NCBI RefSeq assembly: GCF_963677725.1
Contig: NZ_OY782507.1
Coordinates: 186,001-250,000, forward strand
Length of the DNA: 64,000 nucleotides
DNA from: an uncultured Cohaesibacter sp.
GTDB lineage: Bacteria; Pseudomonadota; Alphaproteobacteria; Rhizobiales; Cohaesibacteraceae
Reading direction: 5' to 3'
Below are positions 8,639-17,458 of this stretch, in pieces (within the stretch, counting starts at the first letter, position 1; each line of letters opens with the position of its first letter). A program made the position numbers and the translations under genes. The notes beneath the pieces were generated by a model. That model saw only the letters and a program-made list of their open reading frames with translations, was not told the DNA's origin and searched no databases.

Positions 8639-9184
8639 ATGACTTTTACCCGACGCTTTTTTCTGACCGCAGGCCTTCTCGCAGCTCTTGCATGGAGCGC
8701 CCCTCAAGCGGCCTTCGCGGATGACAAGGAAAATACGCTTTATCTCGATACGGCCTATGGTCGCGTCGTCATCAAGATGCGCCCGGATCTTGCCCCCAAG
8801 CATGTGGAACGGATCAAGGAACTCACCCGCAAAGGCTTTTATGACGGGTTGAAATTCCACCGCGTTATCGATGGCTTCATGGCGCAGACCGGTGACCCGC
8901 TTGGCAATGGGACCGGTGGGTCCGATTTGCCAGACCTCAAGGCTGAGTTCAGTCCACGCCCCTTTGAGCGTGGCGTGGTTGGCATGGCGCGTTCCTCATC
9001 CAAGGACAGTGCCAACAGTCAGTTTTTCATCATGTTCAACCGGGCATCCTGGCTCAATGGCCAATATACGGTCTGGGGTGAAGTGACCGATGGCATGGAA
9101 TATATCGATCAGCTGAAAAAAGGCGAGCCACCCCGCAATCCTGACGTCATCGTCAAGATGCAGGTTGCCGCAGACGCCAAATAA
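8639..9184 (+). CDS. peptidyl-prolyl cis-trans isomerase, cyclophilin type, exported
   Basis: This is a 181-residue cyclophilin with an N-terminal signal peptide (RR near residue 5, hydrophobic core, cleavage near AFA at about residue 27), so it should act on periplasmic proteins. Family motifs present are FHRVIDGFMAQTGDP, the GTGGSD loop, and NSQFFIMF in the active site. It starts 11 bases after coaD and is probably cotranscribed. Compared with its neighbour at 9296, it differs mainly by the export signal. Confidence 0.93.
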   Translation: MTFTRRFFLTAGLLAALAWSAPQAAFADDKENTLYLDTAYGRVVIKMRPDLAPKHVERIKELTRKGFYDGLKFHRVIDGFMAQTGDPLGNGTGGSDLPDLKAEFSPRPFERGVVGMARSSSKDSANSQFFIMFNRASWLNGQYTVWGEVTDGMEYIDQLKKGEPPRNPDVIVKMQVAADAK

Positions 9185-9295
9185 TCCCATCAATTCAATA
9201 TGTAAGGTCTGTCGCCAAGACAGGCCTTTGCAAACAGCTCCGATATCCATCGCAGAATGGGCCGGGGCCTACTCTCTTAGAAAAGGAAGAGACAA

Positions 9296-9769
9296 GTGGC
9301 AGAGATCAAAGATCCTGAAAACACCCTGATCATGGAAACCACCAAGGGCAAAGTTGTCATCGCCCTTCGTCCGGACCTGGCTCCGGCTCATTGTGAGCGC
9401 CTCAAAGAGCTGTCCCGCGAAAAATTCTATGACGGAATCGTGTTCCACCGCGTCATCGATGGCTTCATGGCTCAGGTTGGCTGCCCACATGGCACTGGTA
9501 CTGGCGGGTCGGACAAGCCTGACCTGAAAGCAGAATTCTCCACCACCGAGCATGTGCGTGGTTCTTGCTCCATGGCGCGTGCGATGAATCCAAACTCTGC
9601 CAACAGCCAGTTCTTCATCTGCTTTGACCGTGCCCCATGGCTCGACAACCAGTATACCTACTGGGGTGACGTGATTGAAGGCATGGAAAATATCGACGAA
9701 ATCAAACGTGGTGAGCCTGTTCAGGATCCTGATAGCATCATCTCCATGCGCGTCGCCGCTGACGTTTAA
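9296..9769 (+). CDS. peptidyl-prolyl cis-trans isomerase, cyclophilin type, cytoplasmic
   Basis: This 157-residue cyclophilin has no signal peptide. Core motifs FHRVIDGFMAQ, GTGGSD and NSQFFICF match the exported neighbour, so the two look like a tandem duplication with split compartments. The start is GTG at 9296, supported by AAGGAAGAG a few bases upstream; no ATG is suitably placed. A 111-base gap separates it from the upstream cyclophilin. Confidence 0.93.
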   Translation: MAEIKDPENTLIMETTKGKVVIALRPDLAPAHCERLKELSREKFYDGIVFHRVIDGFMAQVGCPHGTGTGGSDKPDLKAEFSTTEHVRGSCSMARAMNPNSANSQFFICFDRAPWLDNQYTYWGDVIEGMENIDEIKRGEPVQDPDSIISMRVAADV

Positions 9770-9795
9770 GACATTTATCAAAGCCCGGACCTTTC

Positions 9796-10200
9796 ATGAG
9801 CGACGCCCTTCATTTTCCAAAGATGCGTGTGGCTCGATCCTGTCGCGATTTTGAAGCCATCAAGGCTTTTTATTGTGATGGTCTGGGCTTTGATCTGCTT
9901 GGCTCCTTTGTGGGTCACAATGGCTTTGATGGCCTTATCATTGGCCATCGCAATGCCCCTTATCATCTCGAATTCACCATCGAGCATGGTGTGACGGCGC
10001 CAAGGGCGCCTGATCATGAGGCTTTGCTGGTTTTTTACCTGCCTGAGCGCGAAGAATGGCTGAAACGGGTTGATATGATGCGGCAGGCAGGATATGAAGC
10101 CGTCCCATCCAACAATGATTATTGGGATCAGGTCGGGATCACCTTTGAAGATCCGGACGGATACCGTGTTGTTCTGCAAAATCGCGCCTGGAGCACTTGA
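9796..10200 (+). CDS. VOC (glyoxalase/bleomycin-resistance fold) family protein
   Basis: The protein has 134 residues with the beta-alpha-beta-beta-beta pattern of the vicinal oxygen chelate superfamily: an RSCRDFEAIKAFYCDGLGF start and a GITFEDPDGYRVVLQNR end typical of metal-binding halves. It may be a lyase or dioxygenase, or a binding protein; the sequence does not settle substrate or metal. It lies between the cyclophilins and queA in the same direction, inside a run that I remember as usually lacking it. Confidence 0.85.
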   Translation: MSDALHFPKMRVARSCRDFEAIKAFYCDGLGFDLLGSFVGHNGFDGLIIGHRNAPYHLEFTIEHGVTAPRAPDHEALLVFYLPEREEWLKRVDMMRQAGYEAVPSNNDYWDQVGITFEDPDGYRVVLQNRAWST

Positions 10201-10234
10201 TGAGCCACGCGCCCATCGATGACTGAGCCTGTTC

Positions 10235-11281
10235 ATGCGCGTCGACCTCTTCGACTTTGATCTTCCCAATGAGAATATTGCGCTGCGCCCGCACGATCCG
10301 CGCGACGAAGCCAAACTGCTGTTTGTGCCGCCAACCGGTGATTTTGAAAGCCACAAGGTGCTGGAACTGCCCAACTTTTTGCAGCCCGGCGACGCTTTGG
10401 TGTTCAATGATACCAAGGTGATCCCGGCGGAGCTGGCTGGCACCCGTGTGCGTGGTGACATTCGCGCGGGGGTACATTTCAATTTGCACAAGCGCGAGGA
10501 TCTGTCGACTTGGCGCGCCTTTGCGCGTCCGGCGAAGAAGGTGCAGCTTGACGACCGTGTCGAATTTGGTCCCAATCTGTCTGCCGTGATCACCGAGAAG
10601 GGGGATGCGGGCGAGGTGGTGTTACGCTTTGATGCGGAAGGCGCGTCGCTTGATGGTGCCATCGCTGAGGTAGGGCATATTCCGCTGCCGCCTTATATCG
10701 CGTCCAAACGCGTCGAGGATGAGCGCGACAAGACCGACTATCAGACCATTTATGCCCGCGAAGAGGGCGCCGTTGCAGCACCGACTGCCGGGCTGCATTT
10801 TACTGACCGGTTGTTCGATGCTCTGGATGCCAAGGGGATCGAGCGGCATTTTGTCACGCTGCATGTGGGGGCCGGGACCTTTTTGCCGGTCAAGGCGGAT
10901 GACACAAAAGACCACGTCATGCATGCTGAATGGGGCGAGATCACCCCTGATATGGCCGACAGGCTGAATGCCGTGCATGCCCGCGGCAACAAGATCATCG
11001 CGGTTGGGACGACGTCCTTGCGCCTGCTGGAAAGCGCGACGGATGAGGCGGGCGTCGTGCAGCCATTTTGCGGTGACACTGACATTTTCATCACGCCGGG
11101 CTATCGCTTCCGGGCGATTGACGGCCTGATGACCAACTTCCATTTGCCAAAATCGACCCTGTTCATGCTGGTTTCCGCCATCATGGGACAGGAGCGGATG
11201 CAGGCGGCCTATGCCCATGCCATCGCCAATGGCTATCGCTTTTATTCATACGGGGATTCCTCGTTGCTGCTGCGTGCTTGA
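10235..11281 (+). CDS. queA: S-adenosylmethionine:tRNA ribosyltransferase-isomerase
   Basis: QueA moves the ribosyl part of S-adenosylmethionine onto preQ1 in tRNA to make epoxyqueuosine. At 348 residues it has the usual length. Visible family signatures are the N-terminal [14 protein letters not shown], the [10 protein letters not shown] segment and [10 protein letters not shown] in the core. Its TGA stop at 11279-11281 lies 26 bases before the tgt start, so the two queuosine genes are almost certainly cotranscribed. Confidence 0.97.
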   Translation: MRVDLFDFDLPNENIALRPHDPRDEAKLLFVPPTGDFESHKVLELPNFLQPGDALVFNDTKVIPAELAGTRVRGDIRAGVHFNLHKREDLSTWRAFARPAKKVQLDDRVEFGPNLSAVITEKGDAGEVVLRFDAEGASLDGAIAEVGHIPLPPYIASKRVEDERDKTDYQTIYAREEGAVAAPTAGLHFTDRLFDALDAKGIERHFVTLHVGAGTFLPVKADDTKDHVMHAEWGEITPDMADRLNAVHARGNKIIAVGTTSLRLLESATDEAGVVQPFCGDTDIFITPGYRFRAIDGLMTNFHLPKSTLFMLVSAIMGQERMQAAYAHAIANGYRFYSYGDSSLLLRA

Positions 11282-11307
11282 GGCTGCTCGCGCCGGGAAA
11301 GAATGAC

Positions 11308-12516
11308 ATGACCGAAACGACTCAAAACAGCACTCCATCCATCAATGCTGACCGGATGAATTTGGGGCAGCCTTTGCCTGACCCGCGTCCAACGGACTTC
11401 ACCTTCAAGCTGCTGGCCGAGGACGGCAAGGCACGCCGCGGCGAAGTCTCCATGCCGCGCGGTACGATCCGTACGCCTGCCTTCATGCCTGTCGGCACAG
11501 CGGCGACGGTGAAATTCATGTATCCTGGACAGGTTCGGGATTTGGGGGCAGATGTCATTCTTGGCAACACCTATCATCTGATGCTGCGGCCCGGTGCCGA
11601 GCGGATTGATGCCCTTGGTGGTTTGCACAAATTTGCCAACTGGCCTTATCCGATCCTCACGGATTCGGGCGGCTTTCAGGTTATGTCGCTTGCCCAGCTG
11701 CGCAAGATGAGCGAAGAGGGCGTCGAGTTCAAATCCCACATTGATGGTGTCAAATATATGATGACGCCGGAGCGGTCGATTGAAATTCAGTGTTTGCTGG
11801 GCTCTGACATCCAGATGCAGCTTGATGAATGCACAAGGTTGCCTGCGAGCGAAGAAGAAATTGAAAAGGCGATGCAGCTGTCCCTGCGCTGGGCAGAGCG
11901 CTGCAAGGTCCAGTTTGGCGATCGTCCCGGGCAGGCCATGTTTGGCATTGTGCAGGGGGGCGATGTGCCGCGTCTGCGTGAGGAATCAGCCCTTGCCCTC
12001 AAAGCGATGGACCTGAAGGGCTATTCGATTGGCGGTCTGGCGGTTGGCGAGCCACAGAATGTTATGCTCGACATGCTGGAGCTGACCTGTCCGCTCCTGC
12101 CTGAGAACAAACCACGCTATCTGATGGGTGTCGGCACGCCGGACGACCTGATCGAGGCTGTGGGGCGTGGGGTTGATATGTTTGACTGTGTCATGCCGAC
12201 CCGTGCCGGTCGCCATGGTTTGGCCTATACACGCTTTGGCAAGATCAATCTCAAGAATGCCCGTCACAAGGATGATCATCGTCCGCTTGATCCGGAAAGC
12301 ACCTGTCCTGCGGCGCGCGACTATTCGCGTGCCTATCTCTATCATCTCATCAAGTCCAATGAGGCGCTAGGCTCGATGCTCCTGACCTGGAACAATCTGG
12401 CCTATTATCAGGCCTTGATGCAGGGGATGCGCGACGCAATTGAGGCCGGACGCTTCGCCGACCATAAAGCCGAGGTCAAGGAAGGTTGGGCCCGTGGGGA
12501 TCTGCCCGTTCTTTAA
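11308..12516 (+). CDS. tgt: queuine tRNA-ribosyltransferase
   Basis: Tgt exchanges guanine at position 34 of GUN-anticodon tRNAs for preQ1, upstream of QueA in the pathway. I chose the ATG at 11308 (402 residues) because GGGAAAG precedes it. The base-binding DSGGFQV and nucleophile region [10 protein letters not shown] are intact. The zinc site is not. Zymomonas Tgt has C318, C320, C323 and H349 (motif C-x-C-x2-C-x25-H). Here an ungapped alignment from the DYSRAY segment onward gives Ser, Cys, Ala and Asn, so three of four ligands are missing. Catalytic residues remain, so it may still be active with a metal-free C-terminal region. See the finding on this gene. Confidence 0.96.
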   Translation: MTETTQNSTPSINADRMNLGQPLPDPRPTDFTFKLLAEDGKARRGEVSMPRGTIRTPAFMPVGTAATVKFMYPGQVRDLGADVILGNTYHLMLRPGAERIDALGGLHKFANWPYPILTDSGGFQVMSLAQLRKMSEEGVEFKSHIDGVKYMMTPERSIEIQCLLGSDIQMQLDECTRLPASEEEIEKAMQLSLRWAERCKVQFGDRPGQAMFGIVQGGDVPRLREESALALKAMDLKGYSIGGLAVGEPQNVMLDMLELTCPLLPENKPRYLMGVGTPDDLIEAVGRGVDMFDCVMPTRAGRHGLAYTRFGKINLKNARHKDDHRPLDPESTCPAARDYSRAYLYHLIKSNEALGSMLLTWNNLAYYQALMQGMRDAIEAGRFADHKAEVKEGWARGDLPVL

Positions 12517-12570
12517 TGACCTCGGCTCCAGTCGCCTGCTCTATGGCTTTTAAATGAGCGGCACTCTGTT

Positions 12571-12595
12571 TGTGAGAGACCTGTTGTCTCTCACA
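12571..12595. terminator. 10-bp hairpin between convergent genes
   Basis: TGTGAGAGAC (12571-12580) and GTCTCTCACA (12586-12595) are a perfect inverted repeat with a CTGTT loop. It lies between the ends of tgt and the DUF4864 gene and probably ends both transcripts. There is no T tract, so this is a weaker call. Confidence 0.45.
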
Positions 12596-12620
12596 CTGCA
12601 GAGCTGTTACGTGCGCCGTT

Positions 12621-13238
12621 TCACGCGGGATCACCCGGTGCGTAGACAATGGCGCTTGAAATGATCCGCCAATCGCTGTTGCCCAGATTTTGCAAGCCAT
12701 AGGATAAGCGCCAGCGTTTGCCGCGTTTGTCGGTCAAATAGCCATGTTGGACGGGCACAGCTCCATCAAGGCTGATGTCGGAAAAGCGAAAATCTTCTGC
12801 AAAGACGACCGGCAAATAACGCATCGAAAAGAAGATCAACATTTCATCGGGAGACTCAAAGGCGGCCTGAGTCTTTTGCGTGAAGGTCTTGTGAAAGAGG
12901 TCCGCGCGCTGCTGGTTGAGGCTGGCAATGTGCATCTTGATCACGAAGTGAATGGCTGCACGATCCACTTTCGTCAAAACCAGCAATTTCGATGCGTCCA
13001 TGTCTGGATTGGTCTGAGATTGCGGCACATTGGCCGTGACGGTTTTGGCATCATCTGCCTTGGGCGCTGATGAATAGGCGATGGTGCCAATCAGGAAAAG
13101 GGCTGATAAGACGAGGACTCTGATCCAGATTGCAAGGGGTGTTTGTGCTGCTTTGTCCTGTTTTGCTTTGGTGGATCGATGGCTGGCTGGCTCGGTTTGC
13201 CCATCGGCAAAACCGGCGTTGGCTTGGTTATGTTTCAT
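12621..13238 (-). CDS. DUF4864 domain-containing membrane protein
   Basis: The start at 13238 (MKHN) is supported by GGAGA 6 bases upstream and gives 205 residues; a longer in-frame extension to 13292 lacks such a site. One transmembrane helix spans about residues 36-55, after a polar cytoplasmic N terminus. The soluble part (about 95-205) resembles DUF4864: a helix with AAFESPDEML, then RYLPVVFAEDFRF, and a closing strand pair ending DWRIISSAI. Proteins of this family are mostly secreted and have no known activity. The resemblance is from memory of the family pattern. Confidence 0.65.
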   Translation of the reverse strand: MKHNQANAGFADGQTEPASHRSTKAKQDKAAQTPLAIWIRVLVLSALFLIGTIAYSSAPKADDAKTVTANVPQSQTNPDMDASKLLVLTKVDRAAIHFVIKMHIASLNQQRADLFHKTFTQKTQAAFESPDEMLIFFSMRYLPVVFAEDFRFSDISLDGAVPVQHGYLTDKRGKRWRLSYGLQNLGNSDWRIISSAIVYAPGDPA

Positions 13239-13614
13239 ATTGTTTCTCCGATTTTTTCGAGTGGCGTCTCCTTTGATTGTTGCTTCGGTCAATTTTGGAA
13301 TTGTTCGAAGTCTTGGCTATAGTATAGCGCAAAAATTGCGCCTTTTGTGGAATTCACGAATATGTCAAAGGATTTGAAAAAGGTGTGAGCCTGCGCAATA
13401 TCGCAAAATGGCGCAAAAAGTGCGTCACAATTGTGCGATTTCAAGCCATTAAGTTGTCACATAATGCGCAGCGCCGGTGCGTCGGTGATCTGTGCACAAC
13501 TCGTGTTTCACAGCCAATTGGCATTAGGACTGACACAAGGTTGGATGCAGACTGTCTCCAAGCACGGAGTGTCAGACGGAGCCAACGCGATAGAAAATGG
13601 GAAAAGAGGGGAAG
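13239..13614. other. intergenic region between DUF4864 gene and tRNA-Lys
   Basis: No gene is visible in these 376 bases. It should hold the promoter of the leftward DUF4864 gene and the 3' trailer of the tRNA transcript. A small inverted repeat, GCGCAA (13327-13332) with TTGCGC (13336-13341), is followed by CTTTT. Further GCGCAA copies start at 13393 and 13411. Confidence 0.5.
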
Positions 13615-13690
13615 TGGTATGCCCGGAAGGATTCGAACCTTCGACCGTCCGATTAAAAGTCGGATGCTCTACCAACTGAGCTACGGGCAC
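13615..13690 (-). tRNA. tRNA-Lys (anticodon TTT), copy 1
   Basis: Read on the minus strand, the gene begins GTGCCCGTAGCTCAG and has anticodon loop CTTTTAA (anticodon TTT) and T arm GGTTCGAATCC. It ends with an encoded CCA (13615-13617). The acceptor stem pairs fully with a G-T wobble at the first pair. The length with CCA is 76 bases. Confidence 0.97.
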
Positions 13691-13804
13691 CTATTCCAAG
13701 TCTTCTAAAGCATGAAGCTTTCAGAAAACTTACTGGTCTCACACAAAGCCAAACCGAGGACGCTTTTCGTAAGCGAACCATACAGTCCCGGATATGAGGG
13801 AAAA

Positions 13805-13880
13805 TGGTGTGCCCGGAAGGATTCGAACCTTCGACCGTCCGATTAAAAGTCGGATGCTCTACCAGCTGAGCTACGGGCAC
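13805..13880 (-). tRNA. tRNA-Lys (anticodon TTT), copy 2
   Basis: This second gene is nearly identical to the first and lies 114 bases from it in the same direction. It has anticodon TTT and encoded CCA at 13805-13807. It differs by one base in the D arm and has a normal G-C first acceptor pair where copy 1 has G-T. As it is upstream on the minus strand, it is probably the promoter-proximal copy. Confidence 0.97.
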
Positions 13881-14303
13881 GCCTTGTGTGGTGAGCGCCT
13901 TTTTAAAGAAATTTTCGGGTCAGTCAACACCCACAGGCAATTCAATCCATTTTTCGTGGGAAAACTCGCACTTGGTCATAACGTCGTGATTTTACAGCTC
14001 CAAATGACGAAAAGTTCGAGCTTTTGCGATGTCATTTTGGATCGCGACGGTTTTTGCGAGATCGCTTTTTTGATTTGTCACTTCGTGCGACCTTGCTTTG
14101 CCTGCATTTGCCTGCGATAGGGGTAGAGCGCACCCTGTTTGGCATCAGATTCTTGTGTAGGGCCTCTCGCGACTGTGATTGGACGAAGAGGGGCTGCAAC
14201 TCTACATCATGACGGACTTGGCATTTTGTCGGACGAGGCAAAATCGGAAATCATTTTGGGTCTGCGACGCCGCGCATGTGAAGAATAAGGAGAGACAAAT
14301 TCG
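13881..14303. other. intergenic region upstream of tRNA-Lys and ccdA
   Basis: These 423 bases hold no convincing gene. A possible leftward tRNA promoter is TTGACT on the minus strand (13922-13927) with an A/T-rich TTTAAA (13902-13907). The 14-base spacing is short, so it is uncertain. The right end should carry the ccdA promoter, where I see no clear boxes. Confidence 0.4.
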
Positions 14304-15041
14304 ATGGCCTTTGACGTAACCTATCCTGGTGCCCTGTTGGCAGGTTTTATCTCCTTTGTTTCACCTTGTGTGCTGCCGCTCGTGCCGCCCTATCTTTGCT
14401 ATATTGCCGGAGTGTCGATGGATCAGTTGACCGGCGCCGCCGACAAGCAGCGTGCGGCGAGCCGGATCATTTTGTCCGCTCTCGCCTTTGTGCTTGGATT
14501 TACAACAATTTTCGTGCTTCTGGGGGCCGGGGCATCGGTCATTGGTCAATATCTCAAACTCTATTCCGGCATTCTGTCCTATGTGGCCGGGGCAATCATC
14601 ATCGTGATGGGATTGCATTTTCTCGGTGTTTTCCGGATTGCCTTTCTTTATCGAGAGGCGCGGGTCAATGTGCAGCGAAAACCCACGGGGCTTATCGGGG
14701 CCTATTTGATCGGTCTTGCCTTTGCCTTTGGCTGGACCCCGTGCATCGGACCTGTCCTGGCGACCATTCTCGCGGTTGCTGGCACAGAAGAAAGCGTGCA
14801 ACAGGGGATGCTGCTGCTGACCGTCTACAGCCTCGGTCTGGGGATTCCGTTTCTGCTGGCAGCTGCCTTTGCCGGGCAGTTTCTTGGCATGATGCAGCGC
14901 TTCAGGAAGCATATGGGGACGGTTGAAAAGGTTATGGGGGCTTTGCTGGTTCTGACCGGCATACTGTTCGTTACCGGTCAGGTGCAGAATGCGGCTTTCT
15001 GGCTTCAGGAAATGCTCCCCGGCCTCAATAATCTCGGCTAA
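14304..15041 (+). CDS. ccdA: CcdA-family cytochrome c biogenesis / thiol-disulfide membrane protein
   Basis: This 245-residue, six-helix inner-membrane protein carries electrons from cytoplasmic thioredoxin to periplasmic thiol-reducing partners. Such partners reduce apocytochrome c cysteines before haem attachment. The two redox cysteines are in SPCVLPLVPPY in the first helix and FGWTPCIGP in the fourth, as expected for CcdA rather than full-length DsbD. AAGGAGAG lies 9 bases before the ATG. No ccm genes are adjacent; the small c-type cytochrome at 60.7 kb is a possible downstream user. Confidence 0.92.
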   Translation: MAFDVTYPGALLAGFISFVSPCVLPLVPPYLCYIAGVSMDQLTGAADKQRAASRIILSALAFVLGFTTIFVLLGAGASVIGQYLKLYSGILSYVAGAIIIVMGLHFLGVFRIAFLYREARVNVQRKPTGLIGAYLIGLAFAFGWTPCIGPVLATILAVAGTEESVQQGMLLLTVYSLGLGIPFLLAAAFAGQFLGMMQRFRKHMGTVEKVMGALLVLTGILFVTGQVQNAAFWLQEMLPGLNNLG

Positions 15042-15074
15042 GGGTCGAATGCCAGACCGGAAGGGATGTGGCGT

Positions 15075-16067
15075 CTAGATCCGCTGAGGCTTTCTAAACA
15101 GCTGTCTGGCTGGAAAGGTCGCCAAGATCACCCCTGAGAGTACCAGCACCAGTCCGACCATATGGAAGGGCTGGAAATGCTCGCCGAGAAAAACCACCGC
15201 GAGCAAGACCCCGACCGGGGGCATGAAATACATGAAAATGCCAGCGGTTGCCGGCCCGAGCGTCTTGATGCCGAATTGGTAGGAGATGAAGGCCAATACC
15301 GACGAGATGAAGGCCAGTCCTAGCAGGCTCGCCCATTGGTCCTGCGTGGTTGGGAAGGTGCCAGTGCCGGACAATTCCCAGATCATGAAGGGCACCTGAA
15401 TCAATGCGCCAATCAATGCAACAATGGCGAACATGCCAACGGTTGGAACCGGATGCAGAGCCTCATTTTTTGACAATACCGAATAGATAGCCCAAGAGGT
15501 CGCAGCCAAGACAAACAGCAGATCGCCGCTGTTGAATTCGATTGCCAGCATCGCTGTCAGGCTGCCTTTGAAAATGATGAACAGAATGCCGCAGATCGCT
15601 GCGATGATGCCGAGGATCTCACGCAGGCTGATGGGTCGACCTCGAAACAGCCACTCCATTAGAACAATGATCACTGGCGAGGCGGTATAAATCAGGGTTC
15701 CGTTGGTGGCTGATGTGTTTTTCAATGCCCAATAGACCCCAGTGCCGCATAGCCCCATCGCCAGAAATGCATTCAGCGAAATCAGTTTCCATTGTTGCAA
15801 CAGAAGATGTCGGTGATTGGCCATCGCCCGCCATGCCATTGGCAAGATGATCAGAAAAGCCAACCCCCAGCGAAAGAATGTCAGGGTGAAGGGTTCGATC
15901 GTGCGTACCGCAATCGAGCCGATGATGATGTTGGAGGAAAGGAAAAAGGGGCTGGCTGCGAGCAGCAAATAGGCAAGAAGATGCGGGGACAAGGACGGGC
16001 CTCTTGAACGGGCAAGGATGGTGGATATTGGGGTGGGAGCAACGCTGAAAGCAGCTTGGCCGCTCAT
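15075..16067 (-). CDS. DMT superfamily (EamA domain) transporter
   Basis: The protein is about 330 residues with ten predicted transmembrane helices in two EamA repeats. FFRWGLAFLIILPMAW in the first half and the INALIQVPFMIWE-type loop plus FLGEHFQPFHMVG near the end are typical. Such carriers export small metabolites such as amino acids; the substrate cannot be told. I prefer the start at 16067 (MSGQ) over 16094, but neither has a strong ribosome site, so the N terminus is uncertain. It converges on ccdA with a 33-base gap and no clear hairpin between. Confidence 0.87.
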   Translation of the reverse strand: MSGQAAFSVAPTPISTILARSRGPSLSPHLLAYLLLAASPFFLSSNIIIGSIAVRTIEPFTLTFFRWGLAFLIILPMAWRAMANHRHLLLQQWKLISLNAFLAMGLCGTGVYWALKNTSATNGTLIYTASPVIIVLMEWLFRGRPISLREILGIIAAICGILFIIFKGSLTAMLAIEFNSGDLLFVLAATSWAIYSVLSKNEALHPVPTVGMFAIVALIGALIQVPFMIWELSGTGTFPTTQDQWASLLGLAFISSVLAFISYQFGIKTLGPATAGIFMYFMPPVGVLLAVVFLGEHFQPFHMVGLVLVLSGVILATFPARQLFRKPQRI

Positions 16068-16206
16068 GGCCAGTGCTTTTGAGTAATTACGCAAACTGTC
16101 TTGGTTCTATACATCTCTTGGCTGTGGCGCAATCTGTCTTGAGACGGGGCTGCTCGCAACCGGTGCAATGATGTCTGGCATGGAGTGATCAGGCTGGAAG
16201 CGCGCT

Positions 16207-17292
16207 CTAACGGCTTGCGAGCGCCTGTCCCTGATAGACCGATACGCGACAGGCATAGCCGCGATATTTCAATTTGGCGCAGAGTGTAGCCGCTTGGGCA
16301 GCATTCTGAATGGGTCCGGCAATCAAATTGAGCGCGAGTTTGTCGTCGCTATTGCGCACGACCTTGCTTAATGGTTTCAGATCGCCAATGAGAGGGCGCT
16401 GGGAATTGGAAATTTCATTCCATGCGCCATCAAGAGTGGCGATGGATACAAATTGTCCCAAATCGAGGCCAAAAGAGGTCTGGCTGGAATTCAGCGCCTG
16501 TTGAGGGGCCGGTACCACTTCGCTTTTGGGTTTGAGGCTATTTGAAGTCTGTTGTGCGGCTGCCTGTCGGCCCTTTGGTTTGGTTTTTGGCAACATCATG
16601 CGGCCATCAGGGCCTTCAACCGTCAGGTCCATATTCAACGGTTCGCGGGAGATTTTCACCGCTGATTGCGGATCATTCTTGAATGGATCAAAGGCGGGGC
16701 CGCTTTCAGGAATCTGCCGGGTTGGTGCAATCGAGCCGGTCGGGTTGGTATCGATTGGCATGTTATTGTCAGCGGAATGCAGGAATGGTGATCTGCTGTC
16801 GTCTTGCTTTGGCAGGGTGACAATTCTAACCGGCTTACTTCCACTCTCTTCGGCCTGTTCGAGCTTTATCAAACGTTGCCGCAGGAGGTCATTTTCATTG
16901 CGCAGACGTTTGGTGCTGATATGGAAGGCAGCAACCTCCCGTTTGAGCGCATGCAGTTCACTCAGGACGTCGCGAATCTGGTCCGATTGGCGATTGACCT
17001 GATCGGAGAAGGGGTTGAAACTTTCATTCTGACGGGCAACCTGCTTGGCGATCTGGGGATTGTTGGACCCGATGCTGCCTGTGCTCAATGGGTCAATGGT
17101 GGGCTGGCGCTCAATGGAGCCGGTCACAAGGCGTGAGTCGTCATTCCCCAGTGTTGCTACAACACTAGGGTTTGTCGCGGAATCGCCGGTATCATCCACC
17201 ACCGTCAAGGCAACCAAGCCGGTCAGGACTGCCGCAAATGCCCAACCTGCCATCATGGCTACATCGAAGATGGCTTTGCCTGGCCGCGCCAT
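16207..17292 (-). CDS. membrane-anchored protein with coiled coil and SPOR-like C terminus
   Basis: The protein has 361 residues. A single transmembrane helix lies near residues 9-30 after a short cytoplasmic tail. A low-complexity stretch with repeated TGSI motifs follows, then a coiled coil at about 110-150 (leucine heptads with RLRNENDLLRQRL). A Pro/Ser-rich linker leads to a C-terminal segment (about 275-360) with SPOR-like features: FGLDLGQFVSIATLDGAW, NLIAGP, and AATLCAKLKYRGYACRV. SPOR domains bind denuded peptidoglycan at division sites. GGAGG lies 9 bases before the ATG. It is divergent from glmU, which makes a cell-wall precursor. The domain call is by pattern, not by search. Confidence 0.65.
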   Translation of the reverse strand: MARPGKAIFDVAMMAGWAFAAVLTGLVALTVVDDTGDSATNPSVVATLGNDDSRLVTGSIERQPTIDPLSTGSIGSNNPQIAKQVARQNESFNPFSDQVNRQSDQIRDVLSELHALKREVAAFHISTKRLRNENDLLRQRLIKLEQAEESGSKPVRIVTLPKQDDSRSPFLHSADNNMPIDTNPTGSIAPTRQIPESGPAFDPFKNDPQSAVKISREPLNMDLTVEGPDGRMMLPKTKPKGRQAAAQQTSNSLKPKSEVVPAPQQALNSSQTSFGLDLGQFVSIATLDGAWNEISNSQRPLIGDLKPLSKVVRNSDDKLALNLIAGPIQNAAQAATLCAKLKYRGYACRVSVYQGQALASR

Positions 17293-17392
17293 TACAAACT
17301 GCCTCCTTCACGCGCGAATCTGTGTTTCACGCTTTTTTAAGCAAAGTCTTTTTTTGTGAGTCCCGCAAGGGTCGTTCTATGCAGTGTCTCAA

Positions 17393-17421
17393 TTGTTCCT
17401 TAGTTAAATATGAACTAAGAA
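17393..17421 (+). promoter_or_regulatory. predicted glmU promoter with embedded palindrome
   Basis: TTGTTC (17393-17398), a 17-base spacer and TAAGAA (17416-17421) form a plausible promoter. The spacer holds a perfect inverted repeat, CTTAGTT (17399-17405) with AACTAAG (17413-17419), whose right arm overlaps the -10 box. This placement would suit a repressor site. It sits in the 166-base divergent region shared with the SPOR-like gene. Confidence 0.45.
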
Positions 17422-17458
17422 GCATTAAGAAATTCATTTGTTCGCGAGGAGAGCTTGT

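Noticed and set aside
13385..13880. Several short open frames on both strands with near-identical peptides (PVAQLVEH, FNRTVEGSNPSGHT)
   Set aside because: They are translations across the two tRNA-Lys genes, a well-known annotation artefact.
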